Assembly: GCF_014656215.1 (NCBI RefSeq)
Contig: NZ_BNBZ01000003.1
Location: 1 to 64,000 of the forward strand
DNA length: 64,000 nucleotides
Reading direction: 5' to 3'
From: Streptomyces zaomyceticus
GTDB lineage: Bacteria; Actinomycetota; Actinomycetes; Streptomycetales; Streptomycetaceae
The position numbers were made by a program, and so were the translations under genes. Positions 52,984 to 61,218 of the stretch are shown here, one piece after another (the stretch's first letter is position 1; every line of letters begins with the position of its first letter). The notes beneath the pieces were generated by a model, which saw only the letters and a list, made by a program, of their open reading frames with translations, was not told the DNA's origin and searched no databases.

Positions 52984-53217
52984 ATGGCACGTTGTGAGGT
53001 CTGCGGAAACGATTACGGCATGTCCTTCGAGATTCACGCCCAGGGCGCGATCCATGTCTTCGATTGCTTCGCCTGCGCCATTCACCGCATGGCGCCCATC
53101 TGCGAGCACTGCCGGGTCCAGATCATCGGACAGGGCGTCGAGGTCGACGGCAGCTGGTACTGCGGCGGCCACTGCGCCCGCGCGGAGGGAAAGGTGGGCA
53201 TCGTCGACAGGGTGTGA
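52984..53217 (+). CDS. Cys-rich miniprotein, probable zinc-binding
   Basis: A 77-aa protein with CxxC (CEVCGND), HVFDCFACAIH, CEHCRV and CGGHCAR: seven Cys and several His, enough for two zinc sites in a LIM/treble-clef style. It resembles a small family annotated in databases as metallothionein-like. The function is unknown; redox or zinc storage are options. ATG 52984. A hairpin terminator follows at 53266. Confidence 0.8.
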   Translation: MARCEVCGNDYGMSFEIHAQGAIHVFDCFACAIHRMAPICEHCRVQIIGQGVEVDGSWYCGGHCARAEGKVGIVDRV

Positions 53218-53265
53218 CCGGACACGGTCCGGTCCATGTGAGGAAACGATCCCTTGACGGCTTTC

Positions 53266-53296
53266 GGCCCCCTTCGGCACCCGCCGCGAGGGGGCC
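53266..53296 (+). terminator. Terminator after the Cys-rich gene
   Basis: Stem GGCCCCC (53266-53272) with GGGGGCC (53290-53296), 17-nt loop, followed by TTT. Confidence 0.65.
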
Positions 53297-53322
53297 TTTC
53301 GCCACGCTGTACCGTCGACGGC

Positions 53323-54153
53323 GTGTACCGCTTCCTGTTGTCCCGGCAGTGGGTGATCCTCACCCTGATCGCCCTCGCCCTCATCCCGACGATGATCGAA
53401 CTGGGCTTCTGGCAATTCCACCGGCACGAACGCCGGGTCACCCAGAACTCCCTGATCGCGGACAACATCGCGGCGAAGCCGCTGCCGGTGGAGGAGCTCA
53501 CGTCTCCCGGCCACACGGTCCCGCGCTCCGACTACTGGCGGCCCGCCACCGCCACCGGCACCTTCGACACCGCCCACGAGGTGGTCGTCCGCCGCCGCAC
53601 CTCCTCCGACGACCGCATCGGCGTGCACATCCTGACCCCCATGGTCCTCCGGGACGGCCGGATCGTCCTGGTCAACCGCGGCTGGGTGCCCGCCGCCGCC
53701 GATCAGCACTCCTTCCCGCCGGTGCCGCCCGCCCCCAAGGGCGAGGTCACGATCACCGGCCGCCTCAAGGCCGACGAGACGACCGGCGCCAGCGGCATCA
53801 AGGACCTGAAGGGTCTGCCGGACCGCCAGGTCATGCTCATCAACAGCCGGCAGCAGGCCGGGCTCATCGGCGGCGAGGTGCTCGGCGGCTACCTGGAGCA
53901 GACCGAGCCCGCCCCCGCCGGGGACACCCCCGAACTGATCCCCGAACCCGACCACGACTCGATCGGCGCCCACATGGCGTACGCCGTGCAGTGGTGGCTC
54001 TTCGCGGCCGGGGTGCCCGTCGGCTGGGTGATCCTGGTCCGCCGGGAGAAGCTGGACCGGAAGGCCTCCGCCTCGTCCGACTCGCCCGGAAACGACGCCC
54101 CCGGAACCCCGGAGAAGGACCCGGAAGCGATCCAGGCCACTCCGTCCCTCTGA
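53323..54153 (+). CDS. SURF1-family cytochrome oxidase assembly protein
   Basis: This 276-aa protein has two membrane helices at the ends (residues about 9-27, QWVILTLIALALIPTMIELGFWQ, and about 212-230, QWWLFAAGVPVGWVIL) around a soluble domain, the SURF1 layout. The family signature LGFWQFHR and VLVNRGWVP are present. It helps insert haem into aa3-type cytochrome c oxidase. The GTG 53323 has no ribosome-binding site and may be leaderless. A charged cytosolic tail ends the protein. It precedes the GH15 gene by 34 bp. Confidence 0.92.
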   Translation: MYRFLLSRQWVILTLIALALIPTMIELGFWQFHRHERRVTQNSLIADNIAAKPLPVEELTSPGHTVPRSDYWRPATATGTFDTAHEVVVRRRTSSDDRIGVHILTPMVLRDGRIVLVNRGWVPAAADQHSFPPVPPAPKGEVTITGRLKADETTGASGIKDLKGLPDRQVMLINSRQQAGLIGGEVLGGYLEQTEPAPAGDTPELIPEPDHDSIGAHMAYAVQWWLFAAGVPVGWVILVRREKLDRKASASSDSPGNDAPGTPEKDPEAIQATPSL

Positions 54154-54187
54154 TTGACCGCCGCCGCTTCCGGGAACAGCCCAAAGC

Positions 54188-55978
54188 GTGACGCAACGTA
54201 TCGACGACTACGCCCTCATCGGCGATCTCCAGACCGCCGCGCTCGTCGGCCGCGACGGATCGGTCGACTGGCTGTGTCTGCCCCGCTTCGACTCGGCGGC
54301 CTGCTTCGCCGCGATCCTCGGCGACGAGAACAACGGCCACTGGCGGATCGCCCCCAAGGGCGCCACCACCTGTGCCACCCGGCGGTACGCCGAGGACTCC
54401 CTCGTCCTGGAGACCTACTGGGAGACCCGTACCGGCACCGTCAAGGTGGTCGACTTCATGCCGCAGCGGGACAGGGCCCCGGATCTGATGCGGATCGTGG
54501 AGGGCGTCAGCGGCAGCGTCGAGATGAGCGCCGTCCTGCGGCTGCGCTTCGACTACGGCTCGGTCGTCCCCTGGATGCGCCGCTCGGACGGGCACCGGGT
54601 CGCGATCGCCGGGCCCGACGCGGTCTGGCTGCGCAGCGAACCGCCCGTGAAGACCTGGGGCCAGCAGTTCTCCACCTGCTCCTCCTTCACCGTCGCCGCC
54701 GGCGAGAAGGTGGCCTTCGTCCTGACCTGGCATCCCTCGCACGAGCCGCGCCCCGACCTCGTCGACCCCCACGATGCCCTGGAACAGTCCCTCGCGGACT
54801 GGCGGGAGTGGGCGGCCCGCTGCACCTACCGGGGCCCGTACCGGGAGGCCGTGATGCGCTCCCTGATCACCCTCAAGGCGCTCACCTACGCCCCGACCGG
54901 CGGCATCATGGCCGCCCCGACCACCTCCCTGCCGGAGGAGGTCGGCGGTGTGCGGAACTGGGACTACCGCGCCTGCTGGCTGCGGGACTCCTCCCTCACC
55001 CTCGGCGCGCTGCTCGCCGCCGGATACGTCGACGAGGCCTGCGCCTGGCGGGACTGGCTGCTGCGCTCCGTCGCCGGCGACCCGGCCGATCTGCAGATCA
55101 TGTACGGGCCCGCCGGGGAACGCCGGCTCCCCGAGACGACCCTGCCCTGGCTGCGGGGGTACGCCGACTCGGCGCCGGTCCGGACCGGGAACGCGGCCGT
55201 GGACCAGTTCCAGCTCGACGTGTACGGCGAAGTCATGGACTCGCTCCACCGCGCGCGGGAGGCCGGGATCCCGGCCGAGCGGCACGCCTGGAACCTCCAG
55301 CTGAGCCTGCTCGGCTTCCTGGAGTCGACCTGGCGCGAGCCCGACGAGGGCCTGTGGGAGGTCCGTGGACCGCGCCGCCACTTCACCCACTCGAAGGTGA
55401 TGGCCTGGGTGGCCGCCGACCGGGCGGTCCGCACCCTGGAGGCGGACCCCTCGCTGCCGGGGGACGTGGCGCGGTGGCGGACGATGCGGGAGGAGATCCA
55501 CGCACAGGTGTGCGCGATGGCCTACGACCCCGCCCGCAACACCTTCACCCAGGCGTACGGCTCGCCGGAGCTGGACGCCGCGACCCTGCTCATCCCCCAG
55601 GTCGGCTTTCTGCCGCCGGACGACCCCCGGGTGGTGGGCACGGTGGACGCGGTACGGGCGGAGCTGCTCCACGGTGGCTACGTACGCCGCTACAGCGCCG
55701 ACTCGGCGGCGGTGGACGGCCTCCCGGGCCAGGAGGGCACCTTCCTGGTCTGCTCCTTCTGGCTCGCGGACGCGCTCCGGCTGACCGGCAGGACCGAGGA
55801 GGCCCGGGAGCTCTTCGAGAGCCTCGTGGCCCTCTGCAACGACGTGGGCCTGCTGGCCGAGGAGTACGACCCGGTGACCGACCGCCAGCTGGGCAACTTC
55901 CCCCAGGCCTTCAGTCACATCGGCCTGGTGGGCACGGCCCTCGCACTGGCCGCGGAGGATCGGGACCCGGCAGGATAG
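54188..55978 (+). CDS. Glycoside hydrolase family 15 (glucoamylase/trehalase-like)
   Basis: This 596-aa protein has an N-terminal beta-sandwich (about 1-220, IDDYALIGDLQTAALVGRDGSVDWLCLPRFDS) and a catalytic (alpha/alpha)6 barrel. The motif RNWDYRACWLRDSSLTL lies near 255, and LAEEYDPVTDRQLGNFPQAFSHIGLV near 557 with the general-base Glu. The cytosolic members of this family act on trehalose or short glucans. It starts with GTG 54188, 4 bp before the SDR gene of the same direction. Confidence 0.92.
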   Translation: MTQRIDDYALIGDLQTAALVGRDGSVDWLCLPRFDSAACFAAILGDENNGHWRIAPKGATTCATRRYAEDSLVLETYWETRTGTVKVVDFMPQRDRAPDLMRIVEGVSGSVEMSAVLRLRFDYGSVVPWMRRSDGHRVAIAGPDAVWLRSEPPVKTWGQQFSTCSSFTVAAGEKVAFVLTWHPSHEPRPDLVDPHDALEQSLADWREWAARCTYRGPYREAVMRSLITLKALTYAPTGGIMAAPTTSLPEEVGGVRNWDYRACWLRDSSLTLGALLAAGYVDEACAWRDWLLRSVAGDPADLQIMYGPAGERRLPETTLPWLRGYADSAPVRTGNAAVDQFQLDVYGEVMDSLHRAREAGIPAERHAWNLQLSLLGFLESTWREPDEGLWEVRGPRRHFTHSKVMAWVAADRAVRTLEADPSLPGDVARWRTMREEIHAQVCAMAYDPARNTFTQAYGSPELDAATLLIPQVGFLPPDDPRVVGTVDAVRAELLHGGYVRRYSADSAAVDGLPGQEGTFLVCSFWLADALRLTGRTEEARELFESLVALCNDVGLLAEEYDPVTDRQLGNFPQAFSHIGLVGTALALAAEDRDPAG

Positions 55979-55982
55979 GCCC

Positions 55983-56738
55983 ATGGATCTTGGACTGAAG
56001 GACCGTGTGTACGTGGTGACCGGGGCGACGCGAGGGCTCGGGCGGGCCTCCGCCGAAGCCCTGCTCGCCGAGGGGGCCAAGGTGCTCGTCACCGGACGGG
56101 AGGAGAAGACCGTCGCCGAGGCCGTGGCCGAGCTGGGACCCGGCGCGGCCGGGCTCGCCGCCGACAACACCGACCCCGGGACCCCGGCGCGGCTCGTCGC
56201 CGAGGCGCGGGCGCGGTTCGGCGGCTTCGACGGCATCCTCATCAGCGTGGGCGGCCCGGCCCCCGGCTTCGCGGCGGACAACACCGACGAGCAGTGGGCG
56301 GCCGCCTTCGACACGGTCTTCCTCGGAGCCGTACGGCTCGCCCGCGCGGCGGCCGAGACGCTCGGCGAGGGCGGAGTCATCGGCTTCGTGCTGTCGGCCT
56401 CGGTCCACGAGCCGATCCCCGGCCTGACGATCTCCAACGGACTGCGCCCCGGCCTGGCCGGCTTCGCGAAGTCCCTCGCCAACGACCTGGGTCCGCGCGG
56501 GGTGCGTGTCGTCGGGCTGCTGCCGAGCCGCATCGACACGGACCGGGTGCGCTCCCTCGACGCCCTCTCCGGCGACGCGGAGGCCTCCCGCGCCGCCAAC
56601 GAGGCGACCATCCCGCTGCGCCGCTACGGCACCCCGGCGGAGTTCGGGCGGACCGCCGCCTTCCTGCTGTCCCCGGCCGCCTCGTACCTCACGGGACTGA
56701 TGCTCCCGGTGGACGGCGGGGCGCGCAGCGGCTTCTGA
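55983..56738 (+). CDS. Atypical short-chain dehydrogenase without the Tyr-Lys pair
   Basis: This 251-aa SDR-fold protein has the cofactor loop TGATRGLG (residues 13-20) and the usual VDGG end (LPVDGG), but the catalytic pattern is S138-x12-S151-x3-R155 where Tyr and Lys are expected, at exactly the right spacing. The Asn in the 'NNAG' position reads SVGG (88-91). It may bind NAD(P) or a ligand without doing the usual chemistry, or use another residue. Starts 4 bp after GH15, so it is probably co-transcribed. Confidence 0.85.
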   Translation: MDLGLKDRVYVVTGATRGLGRASAEALLAEGAKVLVTGREEKTVAEAVAELGPGAAGLAADNTDPGTPARLVAEARARFGGFDGILISVGGPAPGFAADNTDEQWAAAFDTVFLGAVRLARAAAETLGEGGVIGFVLSASVHEPIPGLTISNGLRPGLAGFAKSLANDLGPRGVRVVGLLPSRIDTDRVRSLDALSGDAEASRAANEATIPLRRYGTPAEFGRTAAFLLSPAASYLTGLMLPVDGGARSGF

Positions 56739-56748
56739 CGGACGGTTT

Positions 56749-56765
56749 CCGGCGGCCGCCGCCGG
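56749..56765. terminator. Possible terminator between the SDR and AmaP genes
   Basis: Short hairpin CCGGCGG-CCG-CCGCCGG between convergent genes. The loop is small and the stem short, so confidence is low. Confidence 0.4.
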
Positions 56766-56793
56766 GCGGACCGGCGGGCCGCCCTGCAGGCCG

Positions 56794-57381
56794 TCAGGAC
56801 ACCCGGCGGGCCCGGTGCTTGACCGCCCGCAGCCGCGCCTCGGTGGGCAGGGCGGGCAGGCCCGTGGACGTACGGGCGTGGGCGAGCGCCTGGGCGCTGA
56901 GGGTCGTCAGGGCGTCCCCCGGTGAGGCGTACGGCTCCAGGTGGAGCGCGACCCGGGTCCGGGGGGCGGTGCGGCGGCCCGTGAGGGAGACCTTGGCCCG
57001 GGCGACGCCCTCCTGGGCGGTGGCGTCCGCCTCCAGGACGCCCTCCAGGGCGCGGCCGCGCAGGGTCGCCGCCTCGCCGTCGCCGGTGTCGACGAGGACC
57101 TCGGCGAGCCTGGCGCGCCGGAACTGGGCGAGCAGCCACCACAGGGCGAGCAGGACGACGAGCCCGAGCACCGCGATGACCACCGGCCACCACCAGCCCT
57201 CGTCCCGCCACCGCTGCCGCTGGGCGGTGGTGAGCAGTACGTCCGAGGGGCCCGACCAGGGCCACCAGGACGGTACGGACAGGTCGAGCGCGGCGGCGAG
57301 GACCGCCCCGCCGCCGACGACGAGGAGCAGCCCGGCGAGGCCGAGCAGGACACGGTTGACGCGCCGGAGGACGACTCTCAC
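56794..57381 (-). CDS. Alkaline-shock membrane anchor AmaP-like protein
   Basis: This 195-aa protein has two membrane helices (VLLGLAGLLLVVGGGAVLAAAL near 10-31; WWWPVVIAVLGLVVLLALWWLL near 63-84) and a C-terminal Asp23-like beta-alpha domain (ARLAEVLVDTGDGEAATLRGRALEGVL, ARAKVSLTGRRTAPRTRVALHL). AmaP anchors Asp23 to the membrane in Firmicutes. It is the last gene of the asp23 cluster. Confidence 0.85.
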   Translation of the reverse strand: MRVVLRRVNRVLLGLAGLLLVVGGGAVLAAALDLSVPSWWPWSGPSDVLLTTAQRQRWRDEGWWWPVVIAVLGLVVLLALWWLLAQFRRARLAEVLVDTGDGEAATLRGRALEGVLEADATAQEGVARAKVSLTGRRTAPRTRVALHLEPYASPGDALTTLSAQALAHARTSTGLPALPTEARLRAVKHRARRVS

Positions 57382-57450
57382 CGGCTCGCTCCTTTCCGGA
57401 GGACGCCCCTCGGGGGGATCGTCCGTTCGAGGACGGGGACCGTCACCGGC

Positions 57451-58164
57451 TCATCCCTTTCCGGACGGCCGGGCCACCCGTACCGACAGCGCGGGCGGGC
57501 GGGCGAGGGCGAGTTCGTCGATGCCGGCCGCGAGGACCGTCTCCACGTCGCCGCGGACCTCGTCGAGCGCCCGGAAGTGCGAGACCGCCTTGGCGGCCAC
57601 CTTGGACCGGCCGACACGGACCCGGACGGACTGCACCCCGGAGACCTCCATGGCCCGGTCCCGCAGGGCGAGGGCGGCGGCCTCCCGGTCGAGTCCCGCC
57701 CGTACGTCGGCGTGTTCGCGGCGCATCGGGAGAATCTTGCGCAGGCCGGGGGTCGCGGCCAGGATCAGCAGCCAGAGGCCGAGGACGACGGCGACGACGG
57801 CACCCAGGACGACCGCGGTGTCGTCGAGGGGCCGGGTCGCGAGGCCGTCGGCGAGTTCGCGGCGCCAGGCCATGGCGCTGCGGTCGGCCCGTACGGCCGC
57901 GACGTCGTAGAGGAGCAGCCCGGCTCCGCCGAGGACCAGGGCGGCGAGCACGGCCGCGGGGATGCGGCGGACGGCCCAGAAGCGCCGGACGGGGGCCGCG
58001 GGGGCGGGCTCGTCGGTCAGGACGGGGACGGAGCCGGTGCTGTCACCGCGGTCGCCGTCGGGGCCCGAGGTGCCGTCGGGGTCGGGCCCCGAGATGTCGT
58101 CGTGTCCGGGGCCCGAGGTGCCGTCGGGGTCGGGTTCGCGGGCCGGGCCCGGGGCGGTCGTCAT
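57451..58164 (-). CDS. DUF6286-type membrane protein of the Asp23 cluster
   Basis: A 237-aa protein with an acidic, Gly/Pro-rich N-terminal head with repeats DPDGTSGP (about 10-45), two membrane helices (about 60-80, AAVLAALVLGGAGLLLYDVAAV, and about 107-127, VVLGAVVAVVLGLWLLILAA) and a C-terminal Asp23-like domain (about 145-230). ATG 58164 is the first start after the Asp23 stop (ATGA overlap). It probably anchors or joins the Asp23 complex. Confidence 0.8.
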   Translation of the reverse strand: MTTAPGPAREPDPDGTSGPGHDDISGPDPDGTSGPDGDRGDSTGSVPVLTDEPAPAAPVRRFWAVRRIPAAVLAALVLGGAGLLLYDVAAVRADRSAMAWRRELADGLATRPLDDTAVVLGAVVAVVLGLWLLILAATPGLRKILPMRREHADVRAGLDREAAALALRDRAMEVSGVQSVRVRVGRSKVAAKAVSHFRALDEVRGDVETVLAAGIDELALARPPALSVRVARPSGKG

Positions 58165-58520
58165 GACAGGCGACCCCTCGGTGCGGCCTGCCGGGTGAGC
58201 GGGGAGTGGAGGCGTTCCACATGGACGGTGACCTCGTGGACCTCCATGCCCACCAGCTCCTCCACGCGCGCCCGGACCCTGCCGCGTACGGCCCCGCACC
58301 GGCGTCCGACGTCGGTGGGGTAGTCGAGTTCGAGGCTCACCGCCACCCGGGCGACGTCCCGGTGGACGACGACCGAGGCGTGGGGCTTGGAGCCGCCTTC
58401 GGGTACGGCTCCCACGACCTCCCTCGCCGCCTGGGCGGCGATCTTCGCGACGACCCGGTCGGCGATCGACGTCGCCCCCCGGTCCCGCACGGGGCCCCGG
58501 GAGGCAAGGTCAGCGGCCAC
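58161..58520 (-). CDS. Asp23/Gls24-family protein, short form
   Basis: This 119-aa protein has the Asp23 pattern: TSIADRVVAKIAAQAAREVVGA, then a beta segment (SVVVHRDVARVAVSLELDYP) and a helix with RVRARVEELVGMEVHEVTVHVERL. Asp23 proteins line the membrane and respond to envelope or alkaline stress. GTG 58520 overlaps nothing; it starts 6 nt after the stop of the 63-aa gene. Overlaps the DUF6286 gene by 4 bp. Confidence 0.88.
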   Translation of the reverse strand: MAADLASRGPVRDRGATSIADRVVAKIAAQAAREVVGAVPEGGSKPHASVVVHRDVARVAVSLELDYPTDVGRRCGAVRGRVRARVEELVGMEVHEVTVHVERLHSPLTRQAAPRGRLS

Positions 58521-58526
58521 CCCGGG

Positions 58527-58718
58527 TCACCGCCGCCGGTCGCCGCGGTCGCGGCCCCGGAAGAGATCGCCGGGTTCGAGGTCGCCGTCGAGGAAGCGGC
58601 CGGCCACGAAGCCGATCGCCCCCAAGGCCGCGACCAGCACAAACGCTCCGAATCCGCCGAAGTATCCGGCGAAGCCGAGAGCCATGCCGGCCACCAGGCC
58701 GACCACCGCCATACTCAT
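58527..58718 (-). CDS. 63-aa membrane protein of the Asp23 cluster
   Basis: Two hydrophobic helices (AVVGLVAGMALGFAGYFGGFGAFVLVAALGAIGFVAG) then an acidic/basic tail (RFLDGDLEPGDLFRGRDRGDRRR). It resembles small proteins seen in other actinobacterial Asp23 operons (DUF2273-like). ATG 58718 or 58712 as start; both are near a good GGGGTCAGGA site. Confidence 0.75.
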   Translation of the reverse strand: MSMAVVGLVAGMALGFAGYFGGFGAFVLVAALGAIGFVAGRFLDGDLEPGDLFRGRDRGDRRR

Positions 58719-58770
58719 TCCTGACCCCTTTCCGAGTCCTCCCGAGCCCCCTGCGCGCCGCCTTCGGCGG

Positions 58771-59247
58771 CTACTGGAGCCGTGACTCCGGCTCCTCGTC
58801 CTCTTCGTCCGGCAGCTTCACATCGCTGACCGCGATGTTGACCTCGACGACCTCGAGGCCGGTCATCCGCTCCACGGCGTTGATGACGTTCTCGCGCACA
58901 TCGCCCGCGACATCGGCGATGGAGACGCCGTAGTCGACGACGATCTCCAGGTCGAGCGCGGTCTGCACCTCGCCGACCTCGGCCTTCACGCCCCGGGTGG
59001 CGTTCGCCTTGCCGCCGCCCCCGCCGGGCACCCGGTCGCGTACGGCACCGAGGGTGCGGGAGATTCCGCTGCCCATGGCGTGGACGCCGACGACGTCCCG
59101 GGCGGCGAGGCCGGCGATCTTCTCGACGACGCCGTCGGCGATCGTCGTCCGGCCCCGGGAGGCCGGATCACCGCCACCCCGCTTGGTGACGGAGGTGCGG
59201 CGCGGTTCATTGGGCGCGGTGTCGCCGGAGTAAGTGGTGTCCGCCAT
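58771..59247 (-). CDS. Asp23/Gls24-family envelope stress protein
   Basis: This 158-aa Asp23 protein has TTIADGVVEKIAGLAARDVVGVHAMG near 33-55, VQTALDLEIVVDYGVSIADVAGDVRENVINAVERMTGLEVVEVNIAVSDV and an acidic tail (DEEDEEPESRLQ). First gene of the cluster. ATG 59247 follows AGAAGGGG. The divergent neighbour at 59341 shares the same spacer. Confidence 0.92.
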   Translation of the reverse strand: MADTTYSGDTAPNEPRRTSVTKRGGGDPASRGRTTIADGVVEKIAGLAARDVVGVHAMGSGISRTLGAVRDRVPGGGGGKANATRGVKAEVGEVQTALDLEIVVDYGVSIADVAGDVRENVINAVERMTGLEVVEVNIAVSDVKLPDEEDEEPESRLQ

Positions 59248-59340
59248 TGAATTTCGCCCCTTCTGGGATATTTCGGGGTTCTTCGCCCACACTAAGGGCG
59301 GTTACCCGGTCTCGCCCCGGGGATGCGGCAGGCTGGAGCA

Positions 59341-60060
59341 ATGACGACAGCTGAGGGTTGGACGGCGGCGGTGCGGGACCGCCTGGCCCCGGGCAGGCTG
59401 CTGCCGCTCGGGACGGCGGCGGAGGGGGCCTGGATCACCGAGCGGACGGTGCGCGACGTACTGGGCCGTTCGGCGGAGGCGGTCCGGGGCGTGGTGCCGG
59501 GCGCGCTGCGGATCGGCCCCGCGTACCCCGATCCGGCATCGGAGACGGAAGCGGAACCGGAAGCGAAGGAGACGGGGGCATCCGGGACAGGGACGGCCGG
59601 GACGGAGCCGGCCGGAGCGGGGGCGCTGCTCGTCCGGGCCTCGTTCGGCGCGGTGGCCGGGCGGCCGCTGCCGGAGCTCACCGAGGAGCTGCGGGCGGCA
59701 CTGATCGCGGCGGCCGAGGACGGCATCGGGCTGGTGGTCGCGGCCGTGGACCTGCGCGTGACGGCGCTGCTCGACACGGCGCCGCCCGGGCCCGCGGAGC
59801 CCACCGCCCCACCGCCCGGCCCCACCTCTCCGGCGACGGACGACCCCCTGGCCCTCGCGGCGCTCGGGGTGACGGGTGTGGCGGGCGTGACGGACACGCT
59901 GGGCCCGCCGGTACGCCGGAGCGCCGACGGAGTGCGGGTGGAAGTGGCCGTGACGGCCGGGGCCCGCCCCCTGGACGTGGCGCGCGCCGTCCGCGCGACC
60001 GTGACCGCGGCCGCCCCGGAGGGCACCGCGGTCACGGTCGTGGTCTCGGACCTGCGCTAG
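59341..60060 (+). CDS. Asp23-like two-domain protein, divergent from the asp23 cluster
   Basis: A 239-aa protein with two similar beta-alpha-beta halves: about 95-155 (LLVRASFGAVAGRPLPELTEELRAALIAAAEDGIGLVVAAVDLRVTALL) and about 190-238 (GVRVEVAVTAGARPLDVARAVRATVTAAAPEGTAVTVVVSDL). These resemble the C-terminal half of Asp23. The head (GWTAAVRDRLAPGRLLPLGTAAEGAWITERTVRDVLGRSA) is like the N-terminal half of Asp23. I recall an odd database name for this family but do not trust it. ATG 59341. Function likely envelope-related, by context. Confidence 0.7.
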   Translation: MTTAEGWTAAVRDRLAPGRLLPLGTAAEGAWITERTVRDVLGRSAEAVRGVVPGALRIGPAYPDPASETEAEPEAKETGASGTGTAGTEPAGAGALLVRASFGAVAGRPLPELTEELRAALIAAAEDGIGLVVAAVDLRVTALLDTAPPGPAEPTAPPPGPTSPATDDPLALAALGVTGVAGVTDTLGPPVRRSADGVRVEVAVTAGARPLDVARAVRATVTAAAPEGTAVTVVVSDLR

Positions 60061-60066
60061 GGGGTG

Positions 60067-60867
60067 TCAGTCGCCGAGGCCCGCGAGGTCGCGCAGACGG
60101 CGGGCCTGCGCGGCGCGCTCGGCGACGCGCTGCTCCTCGTACGAGCGGCCCGAGGCACCCCGGAGGAGCGCCTTGGTCTCGGTGACCGCGTCGCGCGGCG
60201 CCGCGAGCAGGGCGGCGCCGAGGTCCCGTACCGCCGCGTCGAGCTCGTCGGCGGGCACGGAGAGATTGGCGAGACCGATGCGCTCGGCCTCCTCCGCGTG
60301 GACGAAGCGCCCGGTGGCGCAGATCTCCAGCGCGCGTGCGTAGCCGACGAGCGAGACGAGCGGGTGCGTCCCGGTCAGGTCCGGGACGAGGCCCAGGCTG
60401 GTCTCGCGCATGGCGAATTGCACGTCCTCGGCCACGACCCGCAGGTCGCAGGCGAGAGCGAGCTGGAAGCCCGCGCCGATGGCGTGTCCCTGGACGGCCG
60501 CGATCGACACGATGTCGCTACGGCGCCACCAGGTGAACGCCTCCTGGTACTCGGCGATGACCGCGTCGAGGTCCTCGTCGGAACCGCGCGCGAGATCGAT
60601 GAACGACGGCTCTCCGTCGAAGCCCTCGGGCGTGAACGCCTGCCGGTCGAGTCCGGCGGAGAAGGACTTTCCCTCGCCGCGCAGAACGACGACCCGCACA
60701 CTGCCGGGCAACGACCGGCCGACTTCTGACAACGCCCGCCACAGAGCGGGAGACTGAGCGTTGCGCTTCGCCGGATGGGTCAGAGTCACCGTGGCAACGG
60801 CGTCCTCGACGGTGAGCCGTACACCGTCCTTGTCGAATACGAGCTCAGAGTCGTCGAGCGTAGTCAT
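60067..60867 (-). CDS. Enoyl-CoA hydratase/isomerase family protein
   Basis: This 266-aa crotonase-fold protein has the oxyanion-hole segments GEGKSFSAGLDR (about 64-75) and AVQGHAIGAGFQLALACDLRV (about 121-141), and AMRETSLGLVPDLTGTHPLVSLVG. The Glu residues of a true hydratase are not clearly placed, so isomerase or another crotonase reaction is possible. Probably fatty-acid or amino-acid beta-oxidation. ATG 60867 follows GGAGGCGCCCC; the frame to 60960 has no such site. Confidence 0.9.
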   Translation of the reverse strand: MTTLDDSELVFDKDGVRLTVEDAVATVTLTHPAKRNAQSPALWRALSEVGRSLPGSVRVVVLRGEGKSFSAGLDRQAFTPEGFDGEPSFIDLARGSDEDLDAVIAEYQEAFTWWRRSDIVSIAAVQGHAIGAGFQLALACDLRVVAEDVQFAMRETSLGLVPDLTGTHPLVSLVGYARALEICATGRFVHAEEAERIGLANLSVPADELDAAVRDLGAALLAAPRDAVTETKALLRGASGRSYEEQRVAERAAQARRLRDLAGLGD

Positions 60868-60996
60868 GGGGCGCCTCCGGTTCCGGTGCAGCACTGCATC
60901 CGATGCTAAGTGACTGCACAGTAACCACCTGGCCGGTCCGAGGACCGACCGGGTGGCCACCGAGAGACCCGGTGGCCCGGTCGAGCCGCCCCGATG

Positions 60997-61218
60997 TCAG
61001 GCCGAGGCGGTCTTCTTGCCCCGGGTCGCTCCGCCGCGTCCACGCAGCGTGACTCCGGACTCGCTCAGCATCCGGTGGACGAATCCGTAGGAGCGGCCCG
61101 TTTCCTCGGCCAGCGCCCGGATACTCGCACCGGAGTCGTACTTCTTCTTCAGGTCTGCCGCGAGCTTGTCGCGCGCGGCGCCGGTCACCCGGCTGCCCTT
61201 CTTCAGAGTCTCGGCCAC
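60997..61218 (-). CDS. 73-aa helix-turn-helix protein
   Basis: A basic protein (AETLKKGSRVTGAARDKLAADLKKKYDSGASIRALAEETGRSYGFVHRMLSESGVTLRGRGGATRGKKTASA with no other domain) with a resolvase-type HTH at about residues 30-55 (SIRALAEETGRSYGFVHRML) and a Lys/Arg-rich tail. GTG 61218 has GAGGAGG 7 nt upstream. Very like proteins seen in many Streptomyces; presumably a DNA-binding regulator or nucleoid protein. Target unknown. Confidence 0.85.
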   Translation of the reverse strand: MAETLKKGSRVTGAARDKLAADLKKKYDSGASIRALAEETGRSYGFVHRMLSESGVTLRGRGGATRGKKTASA

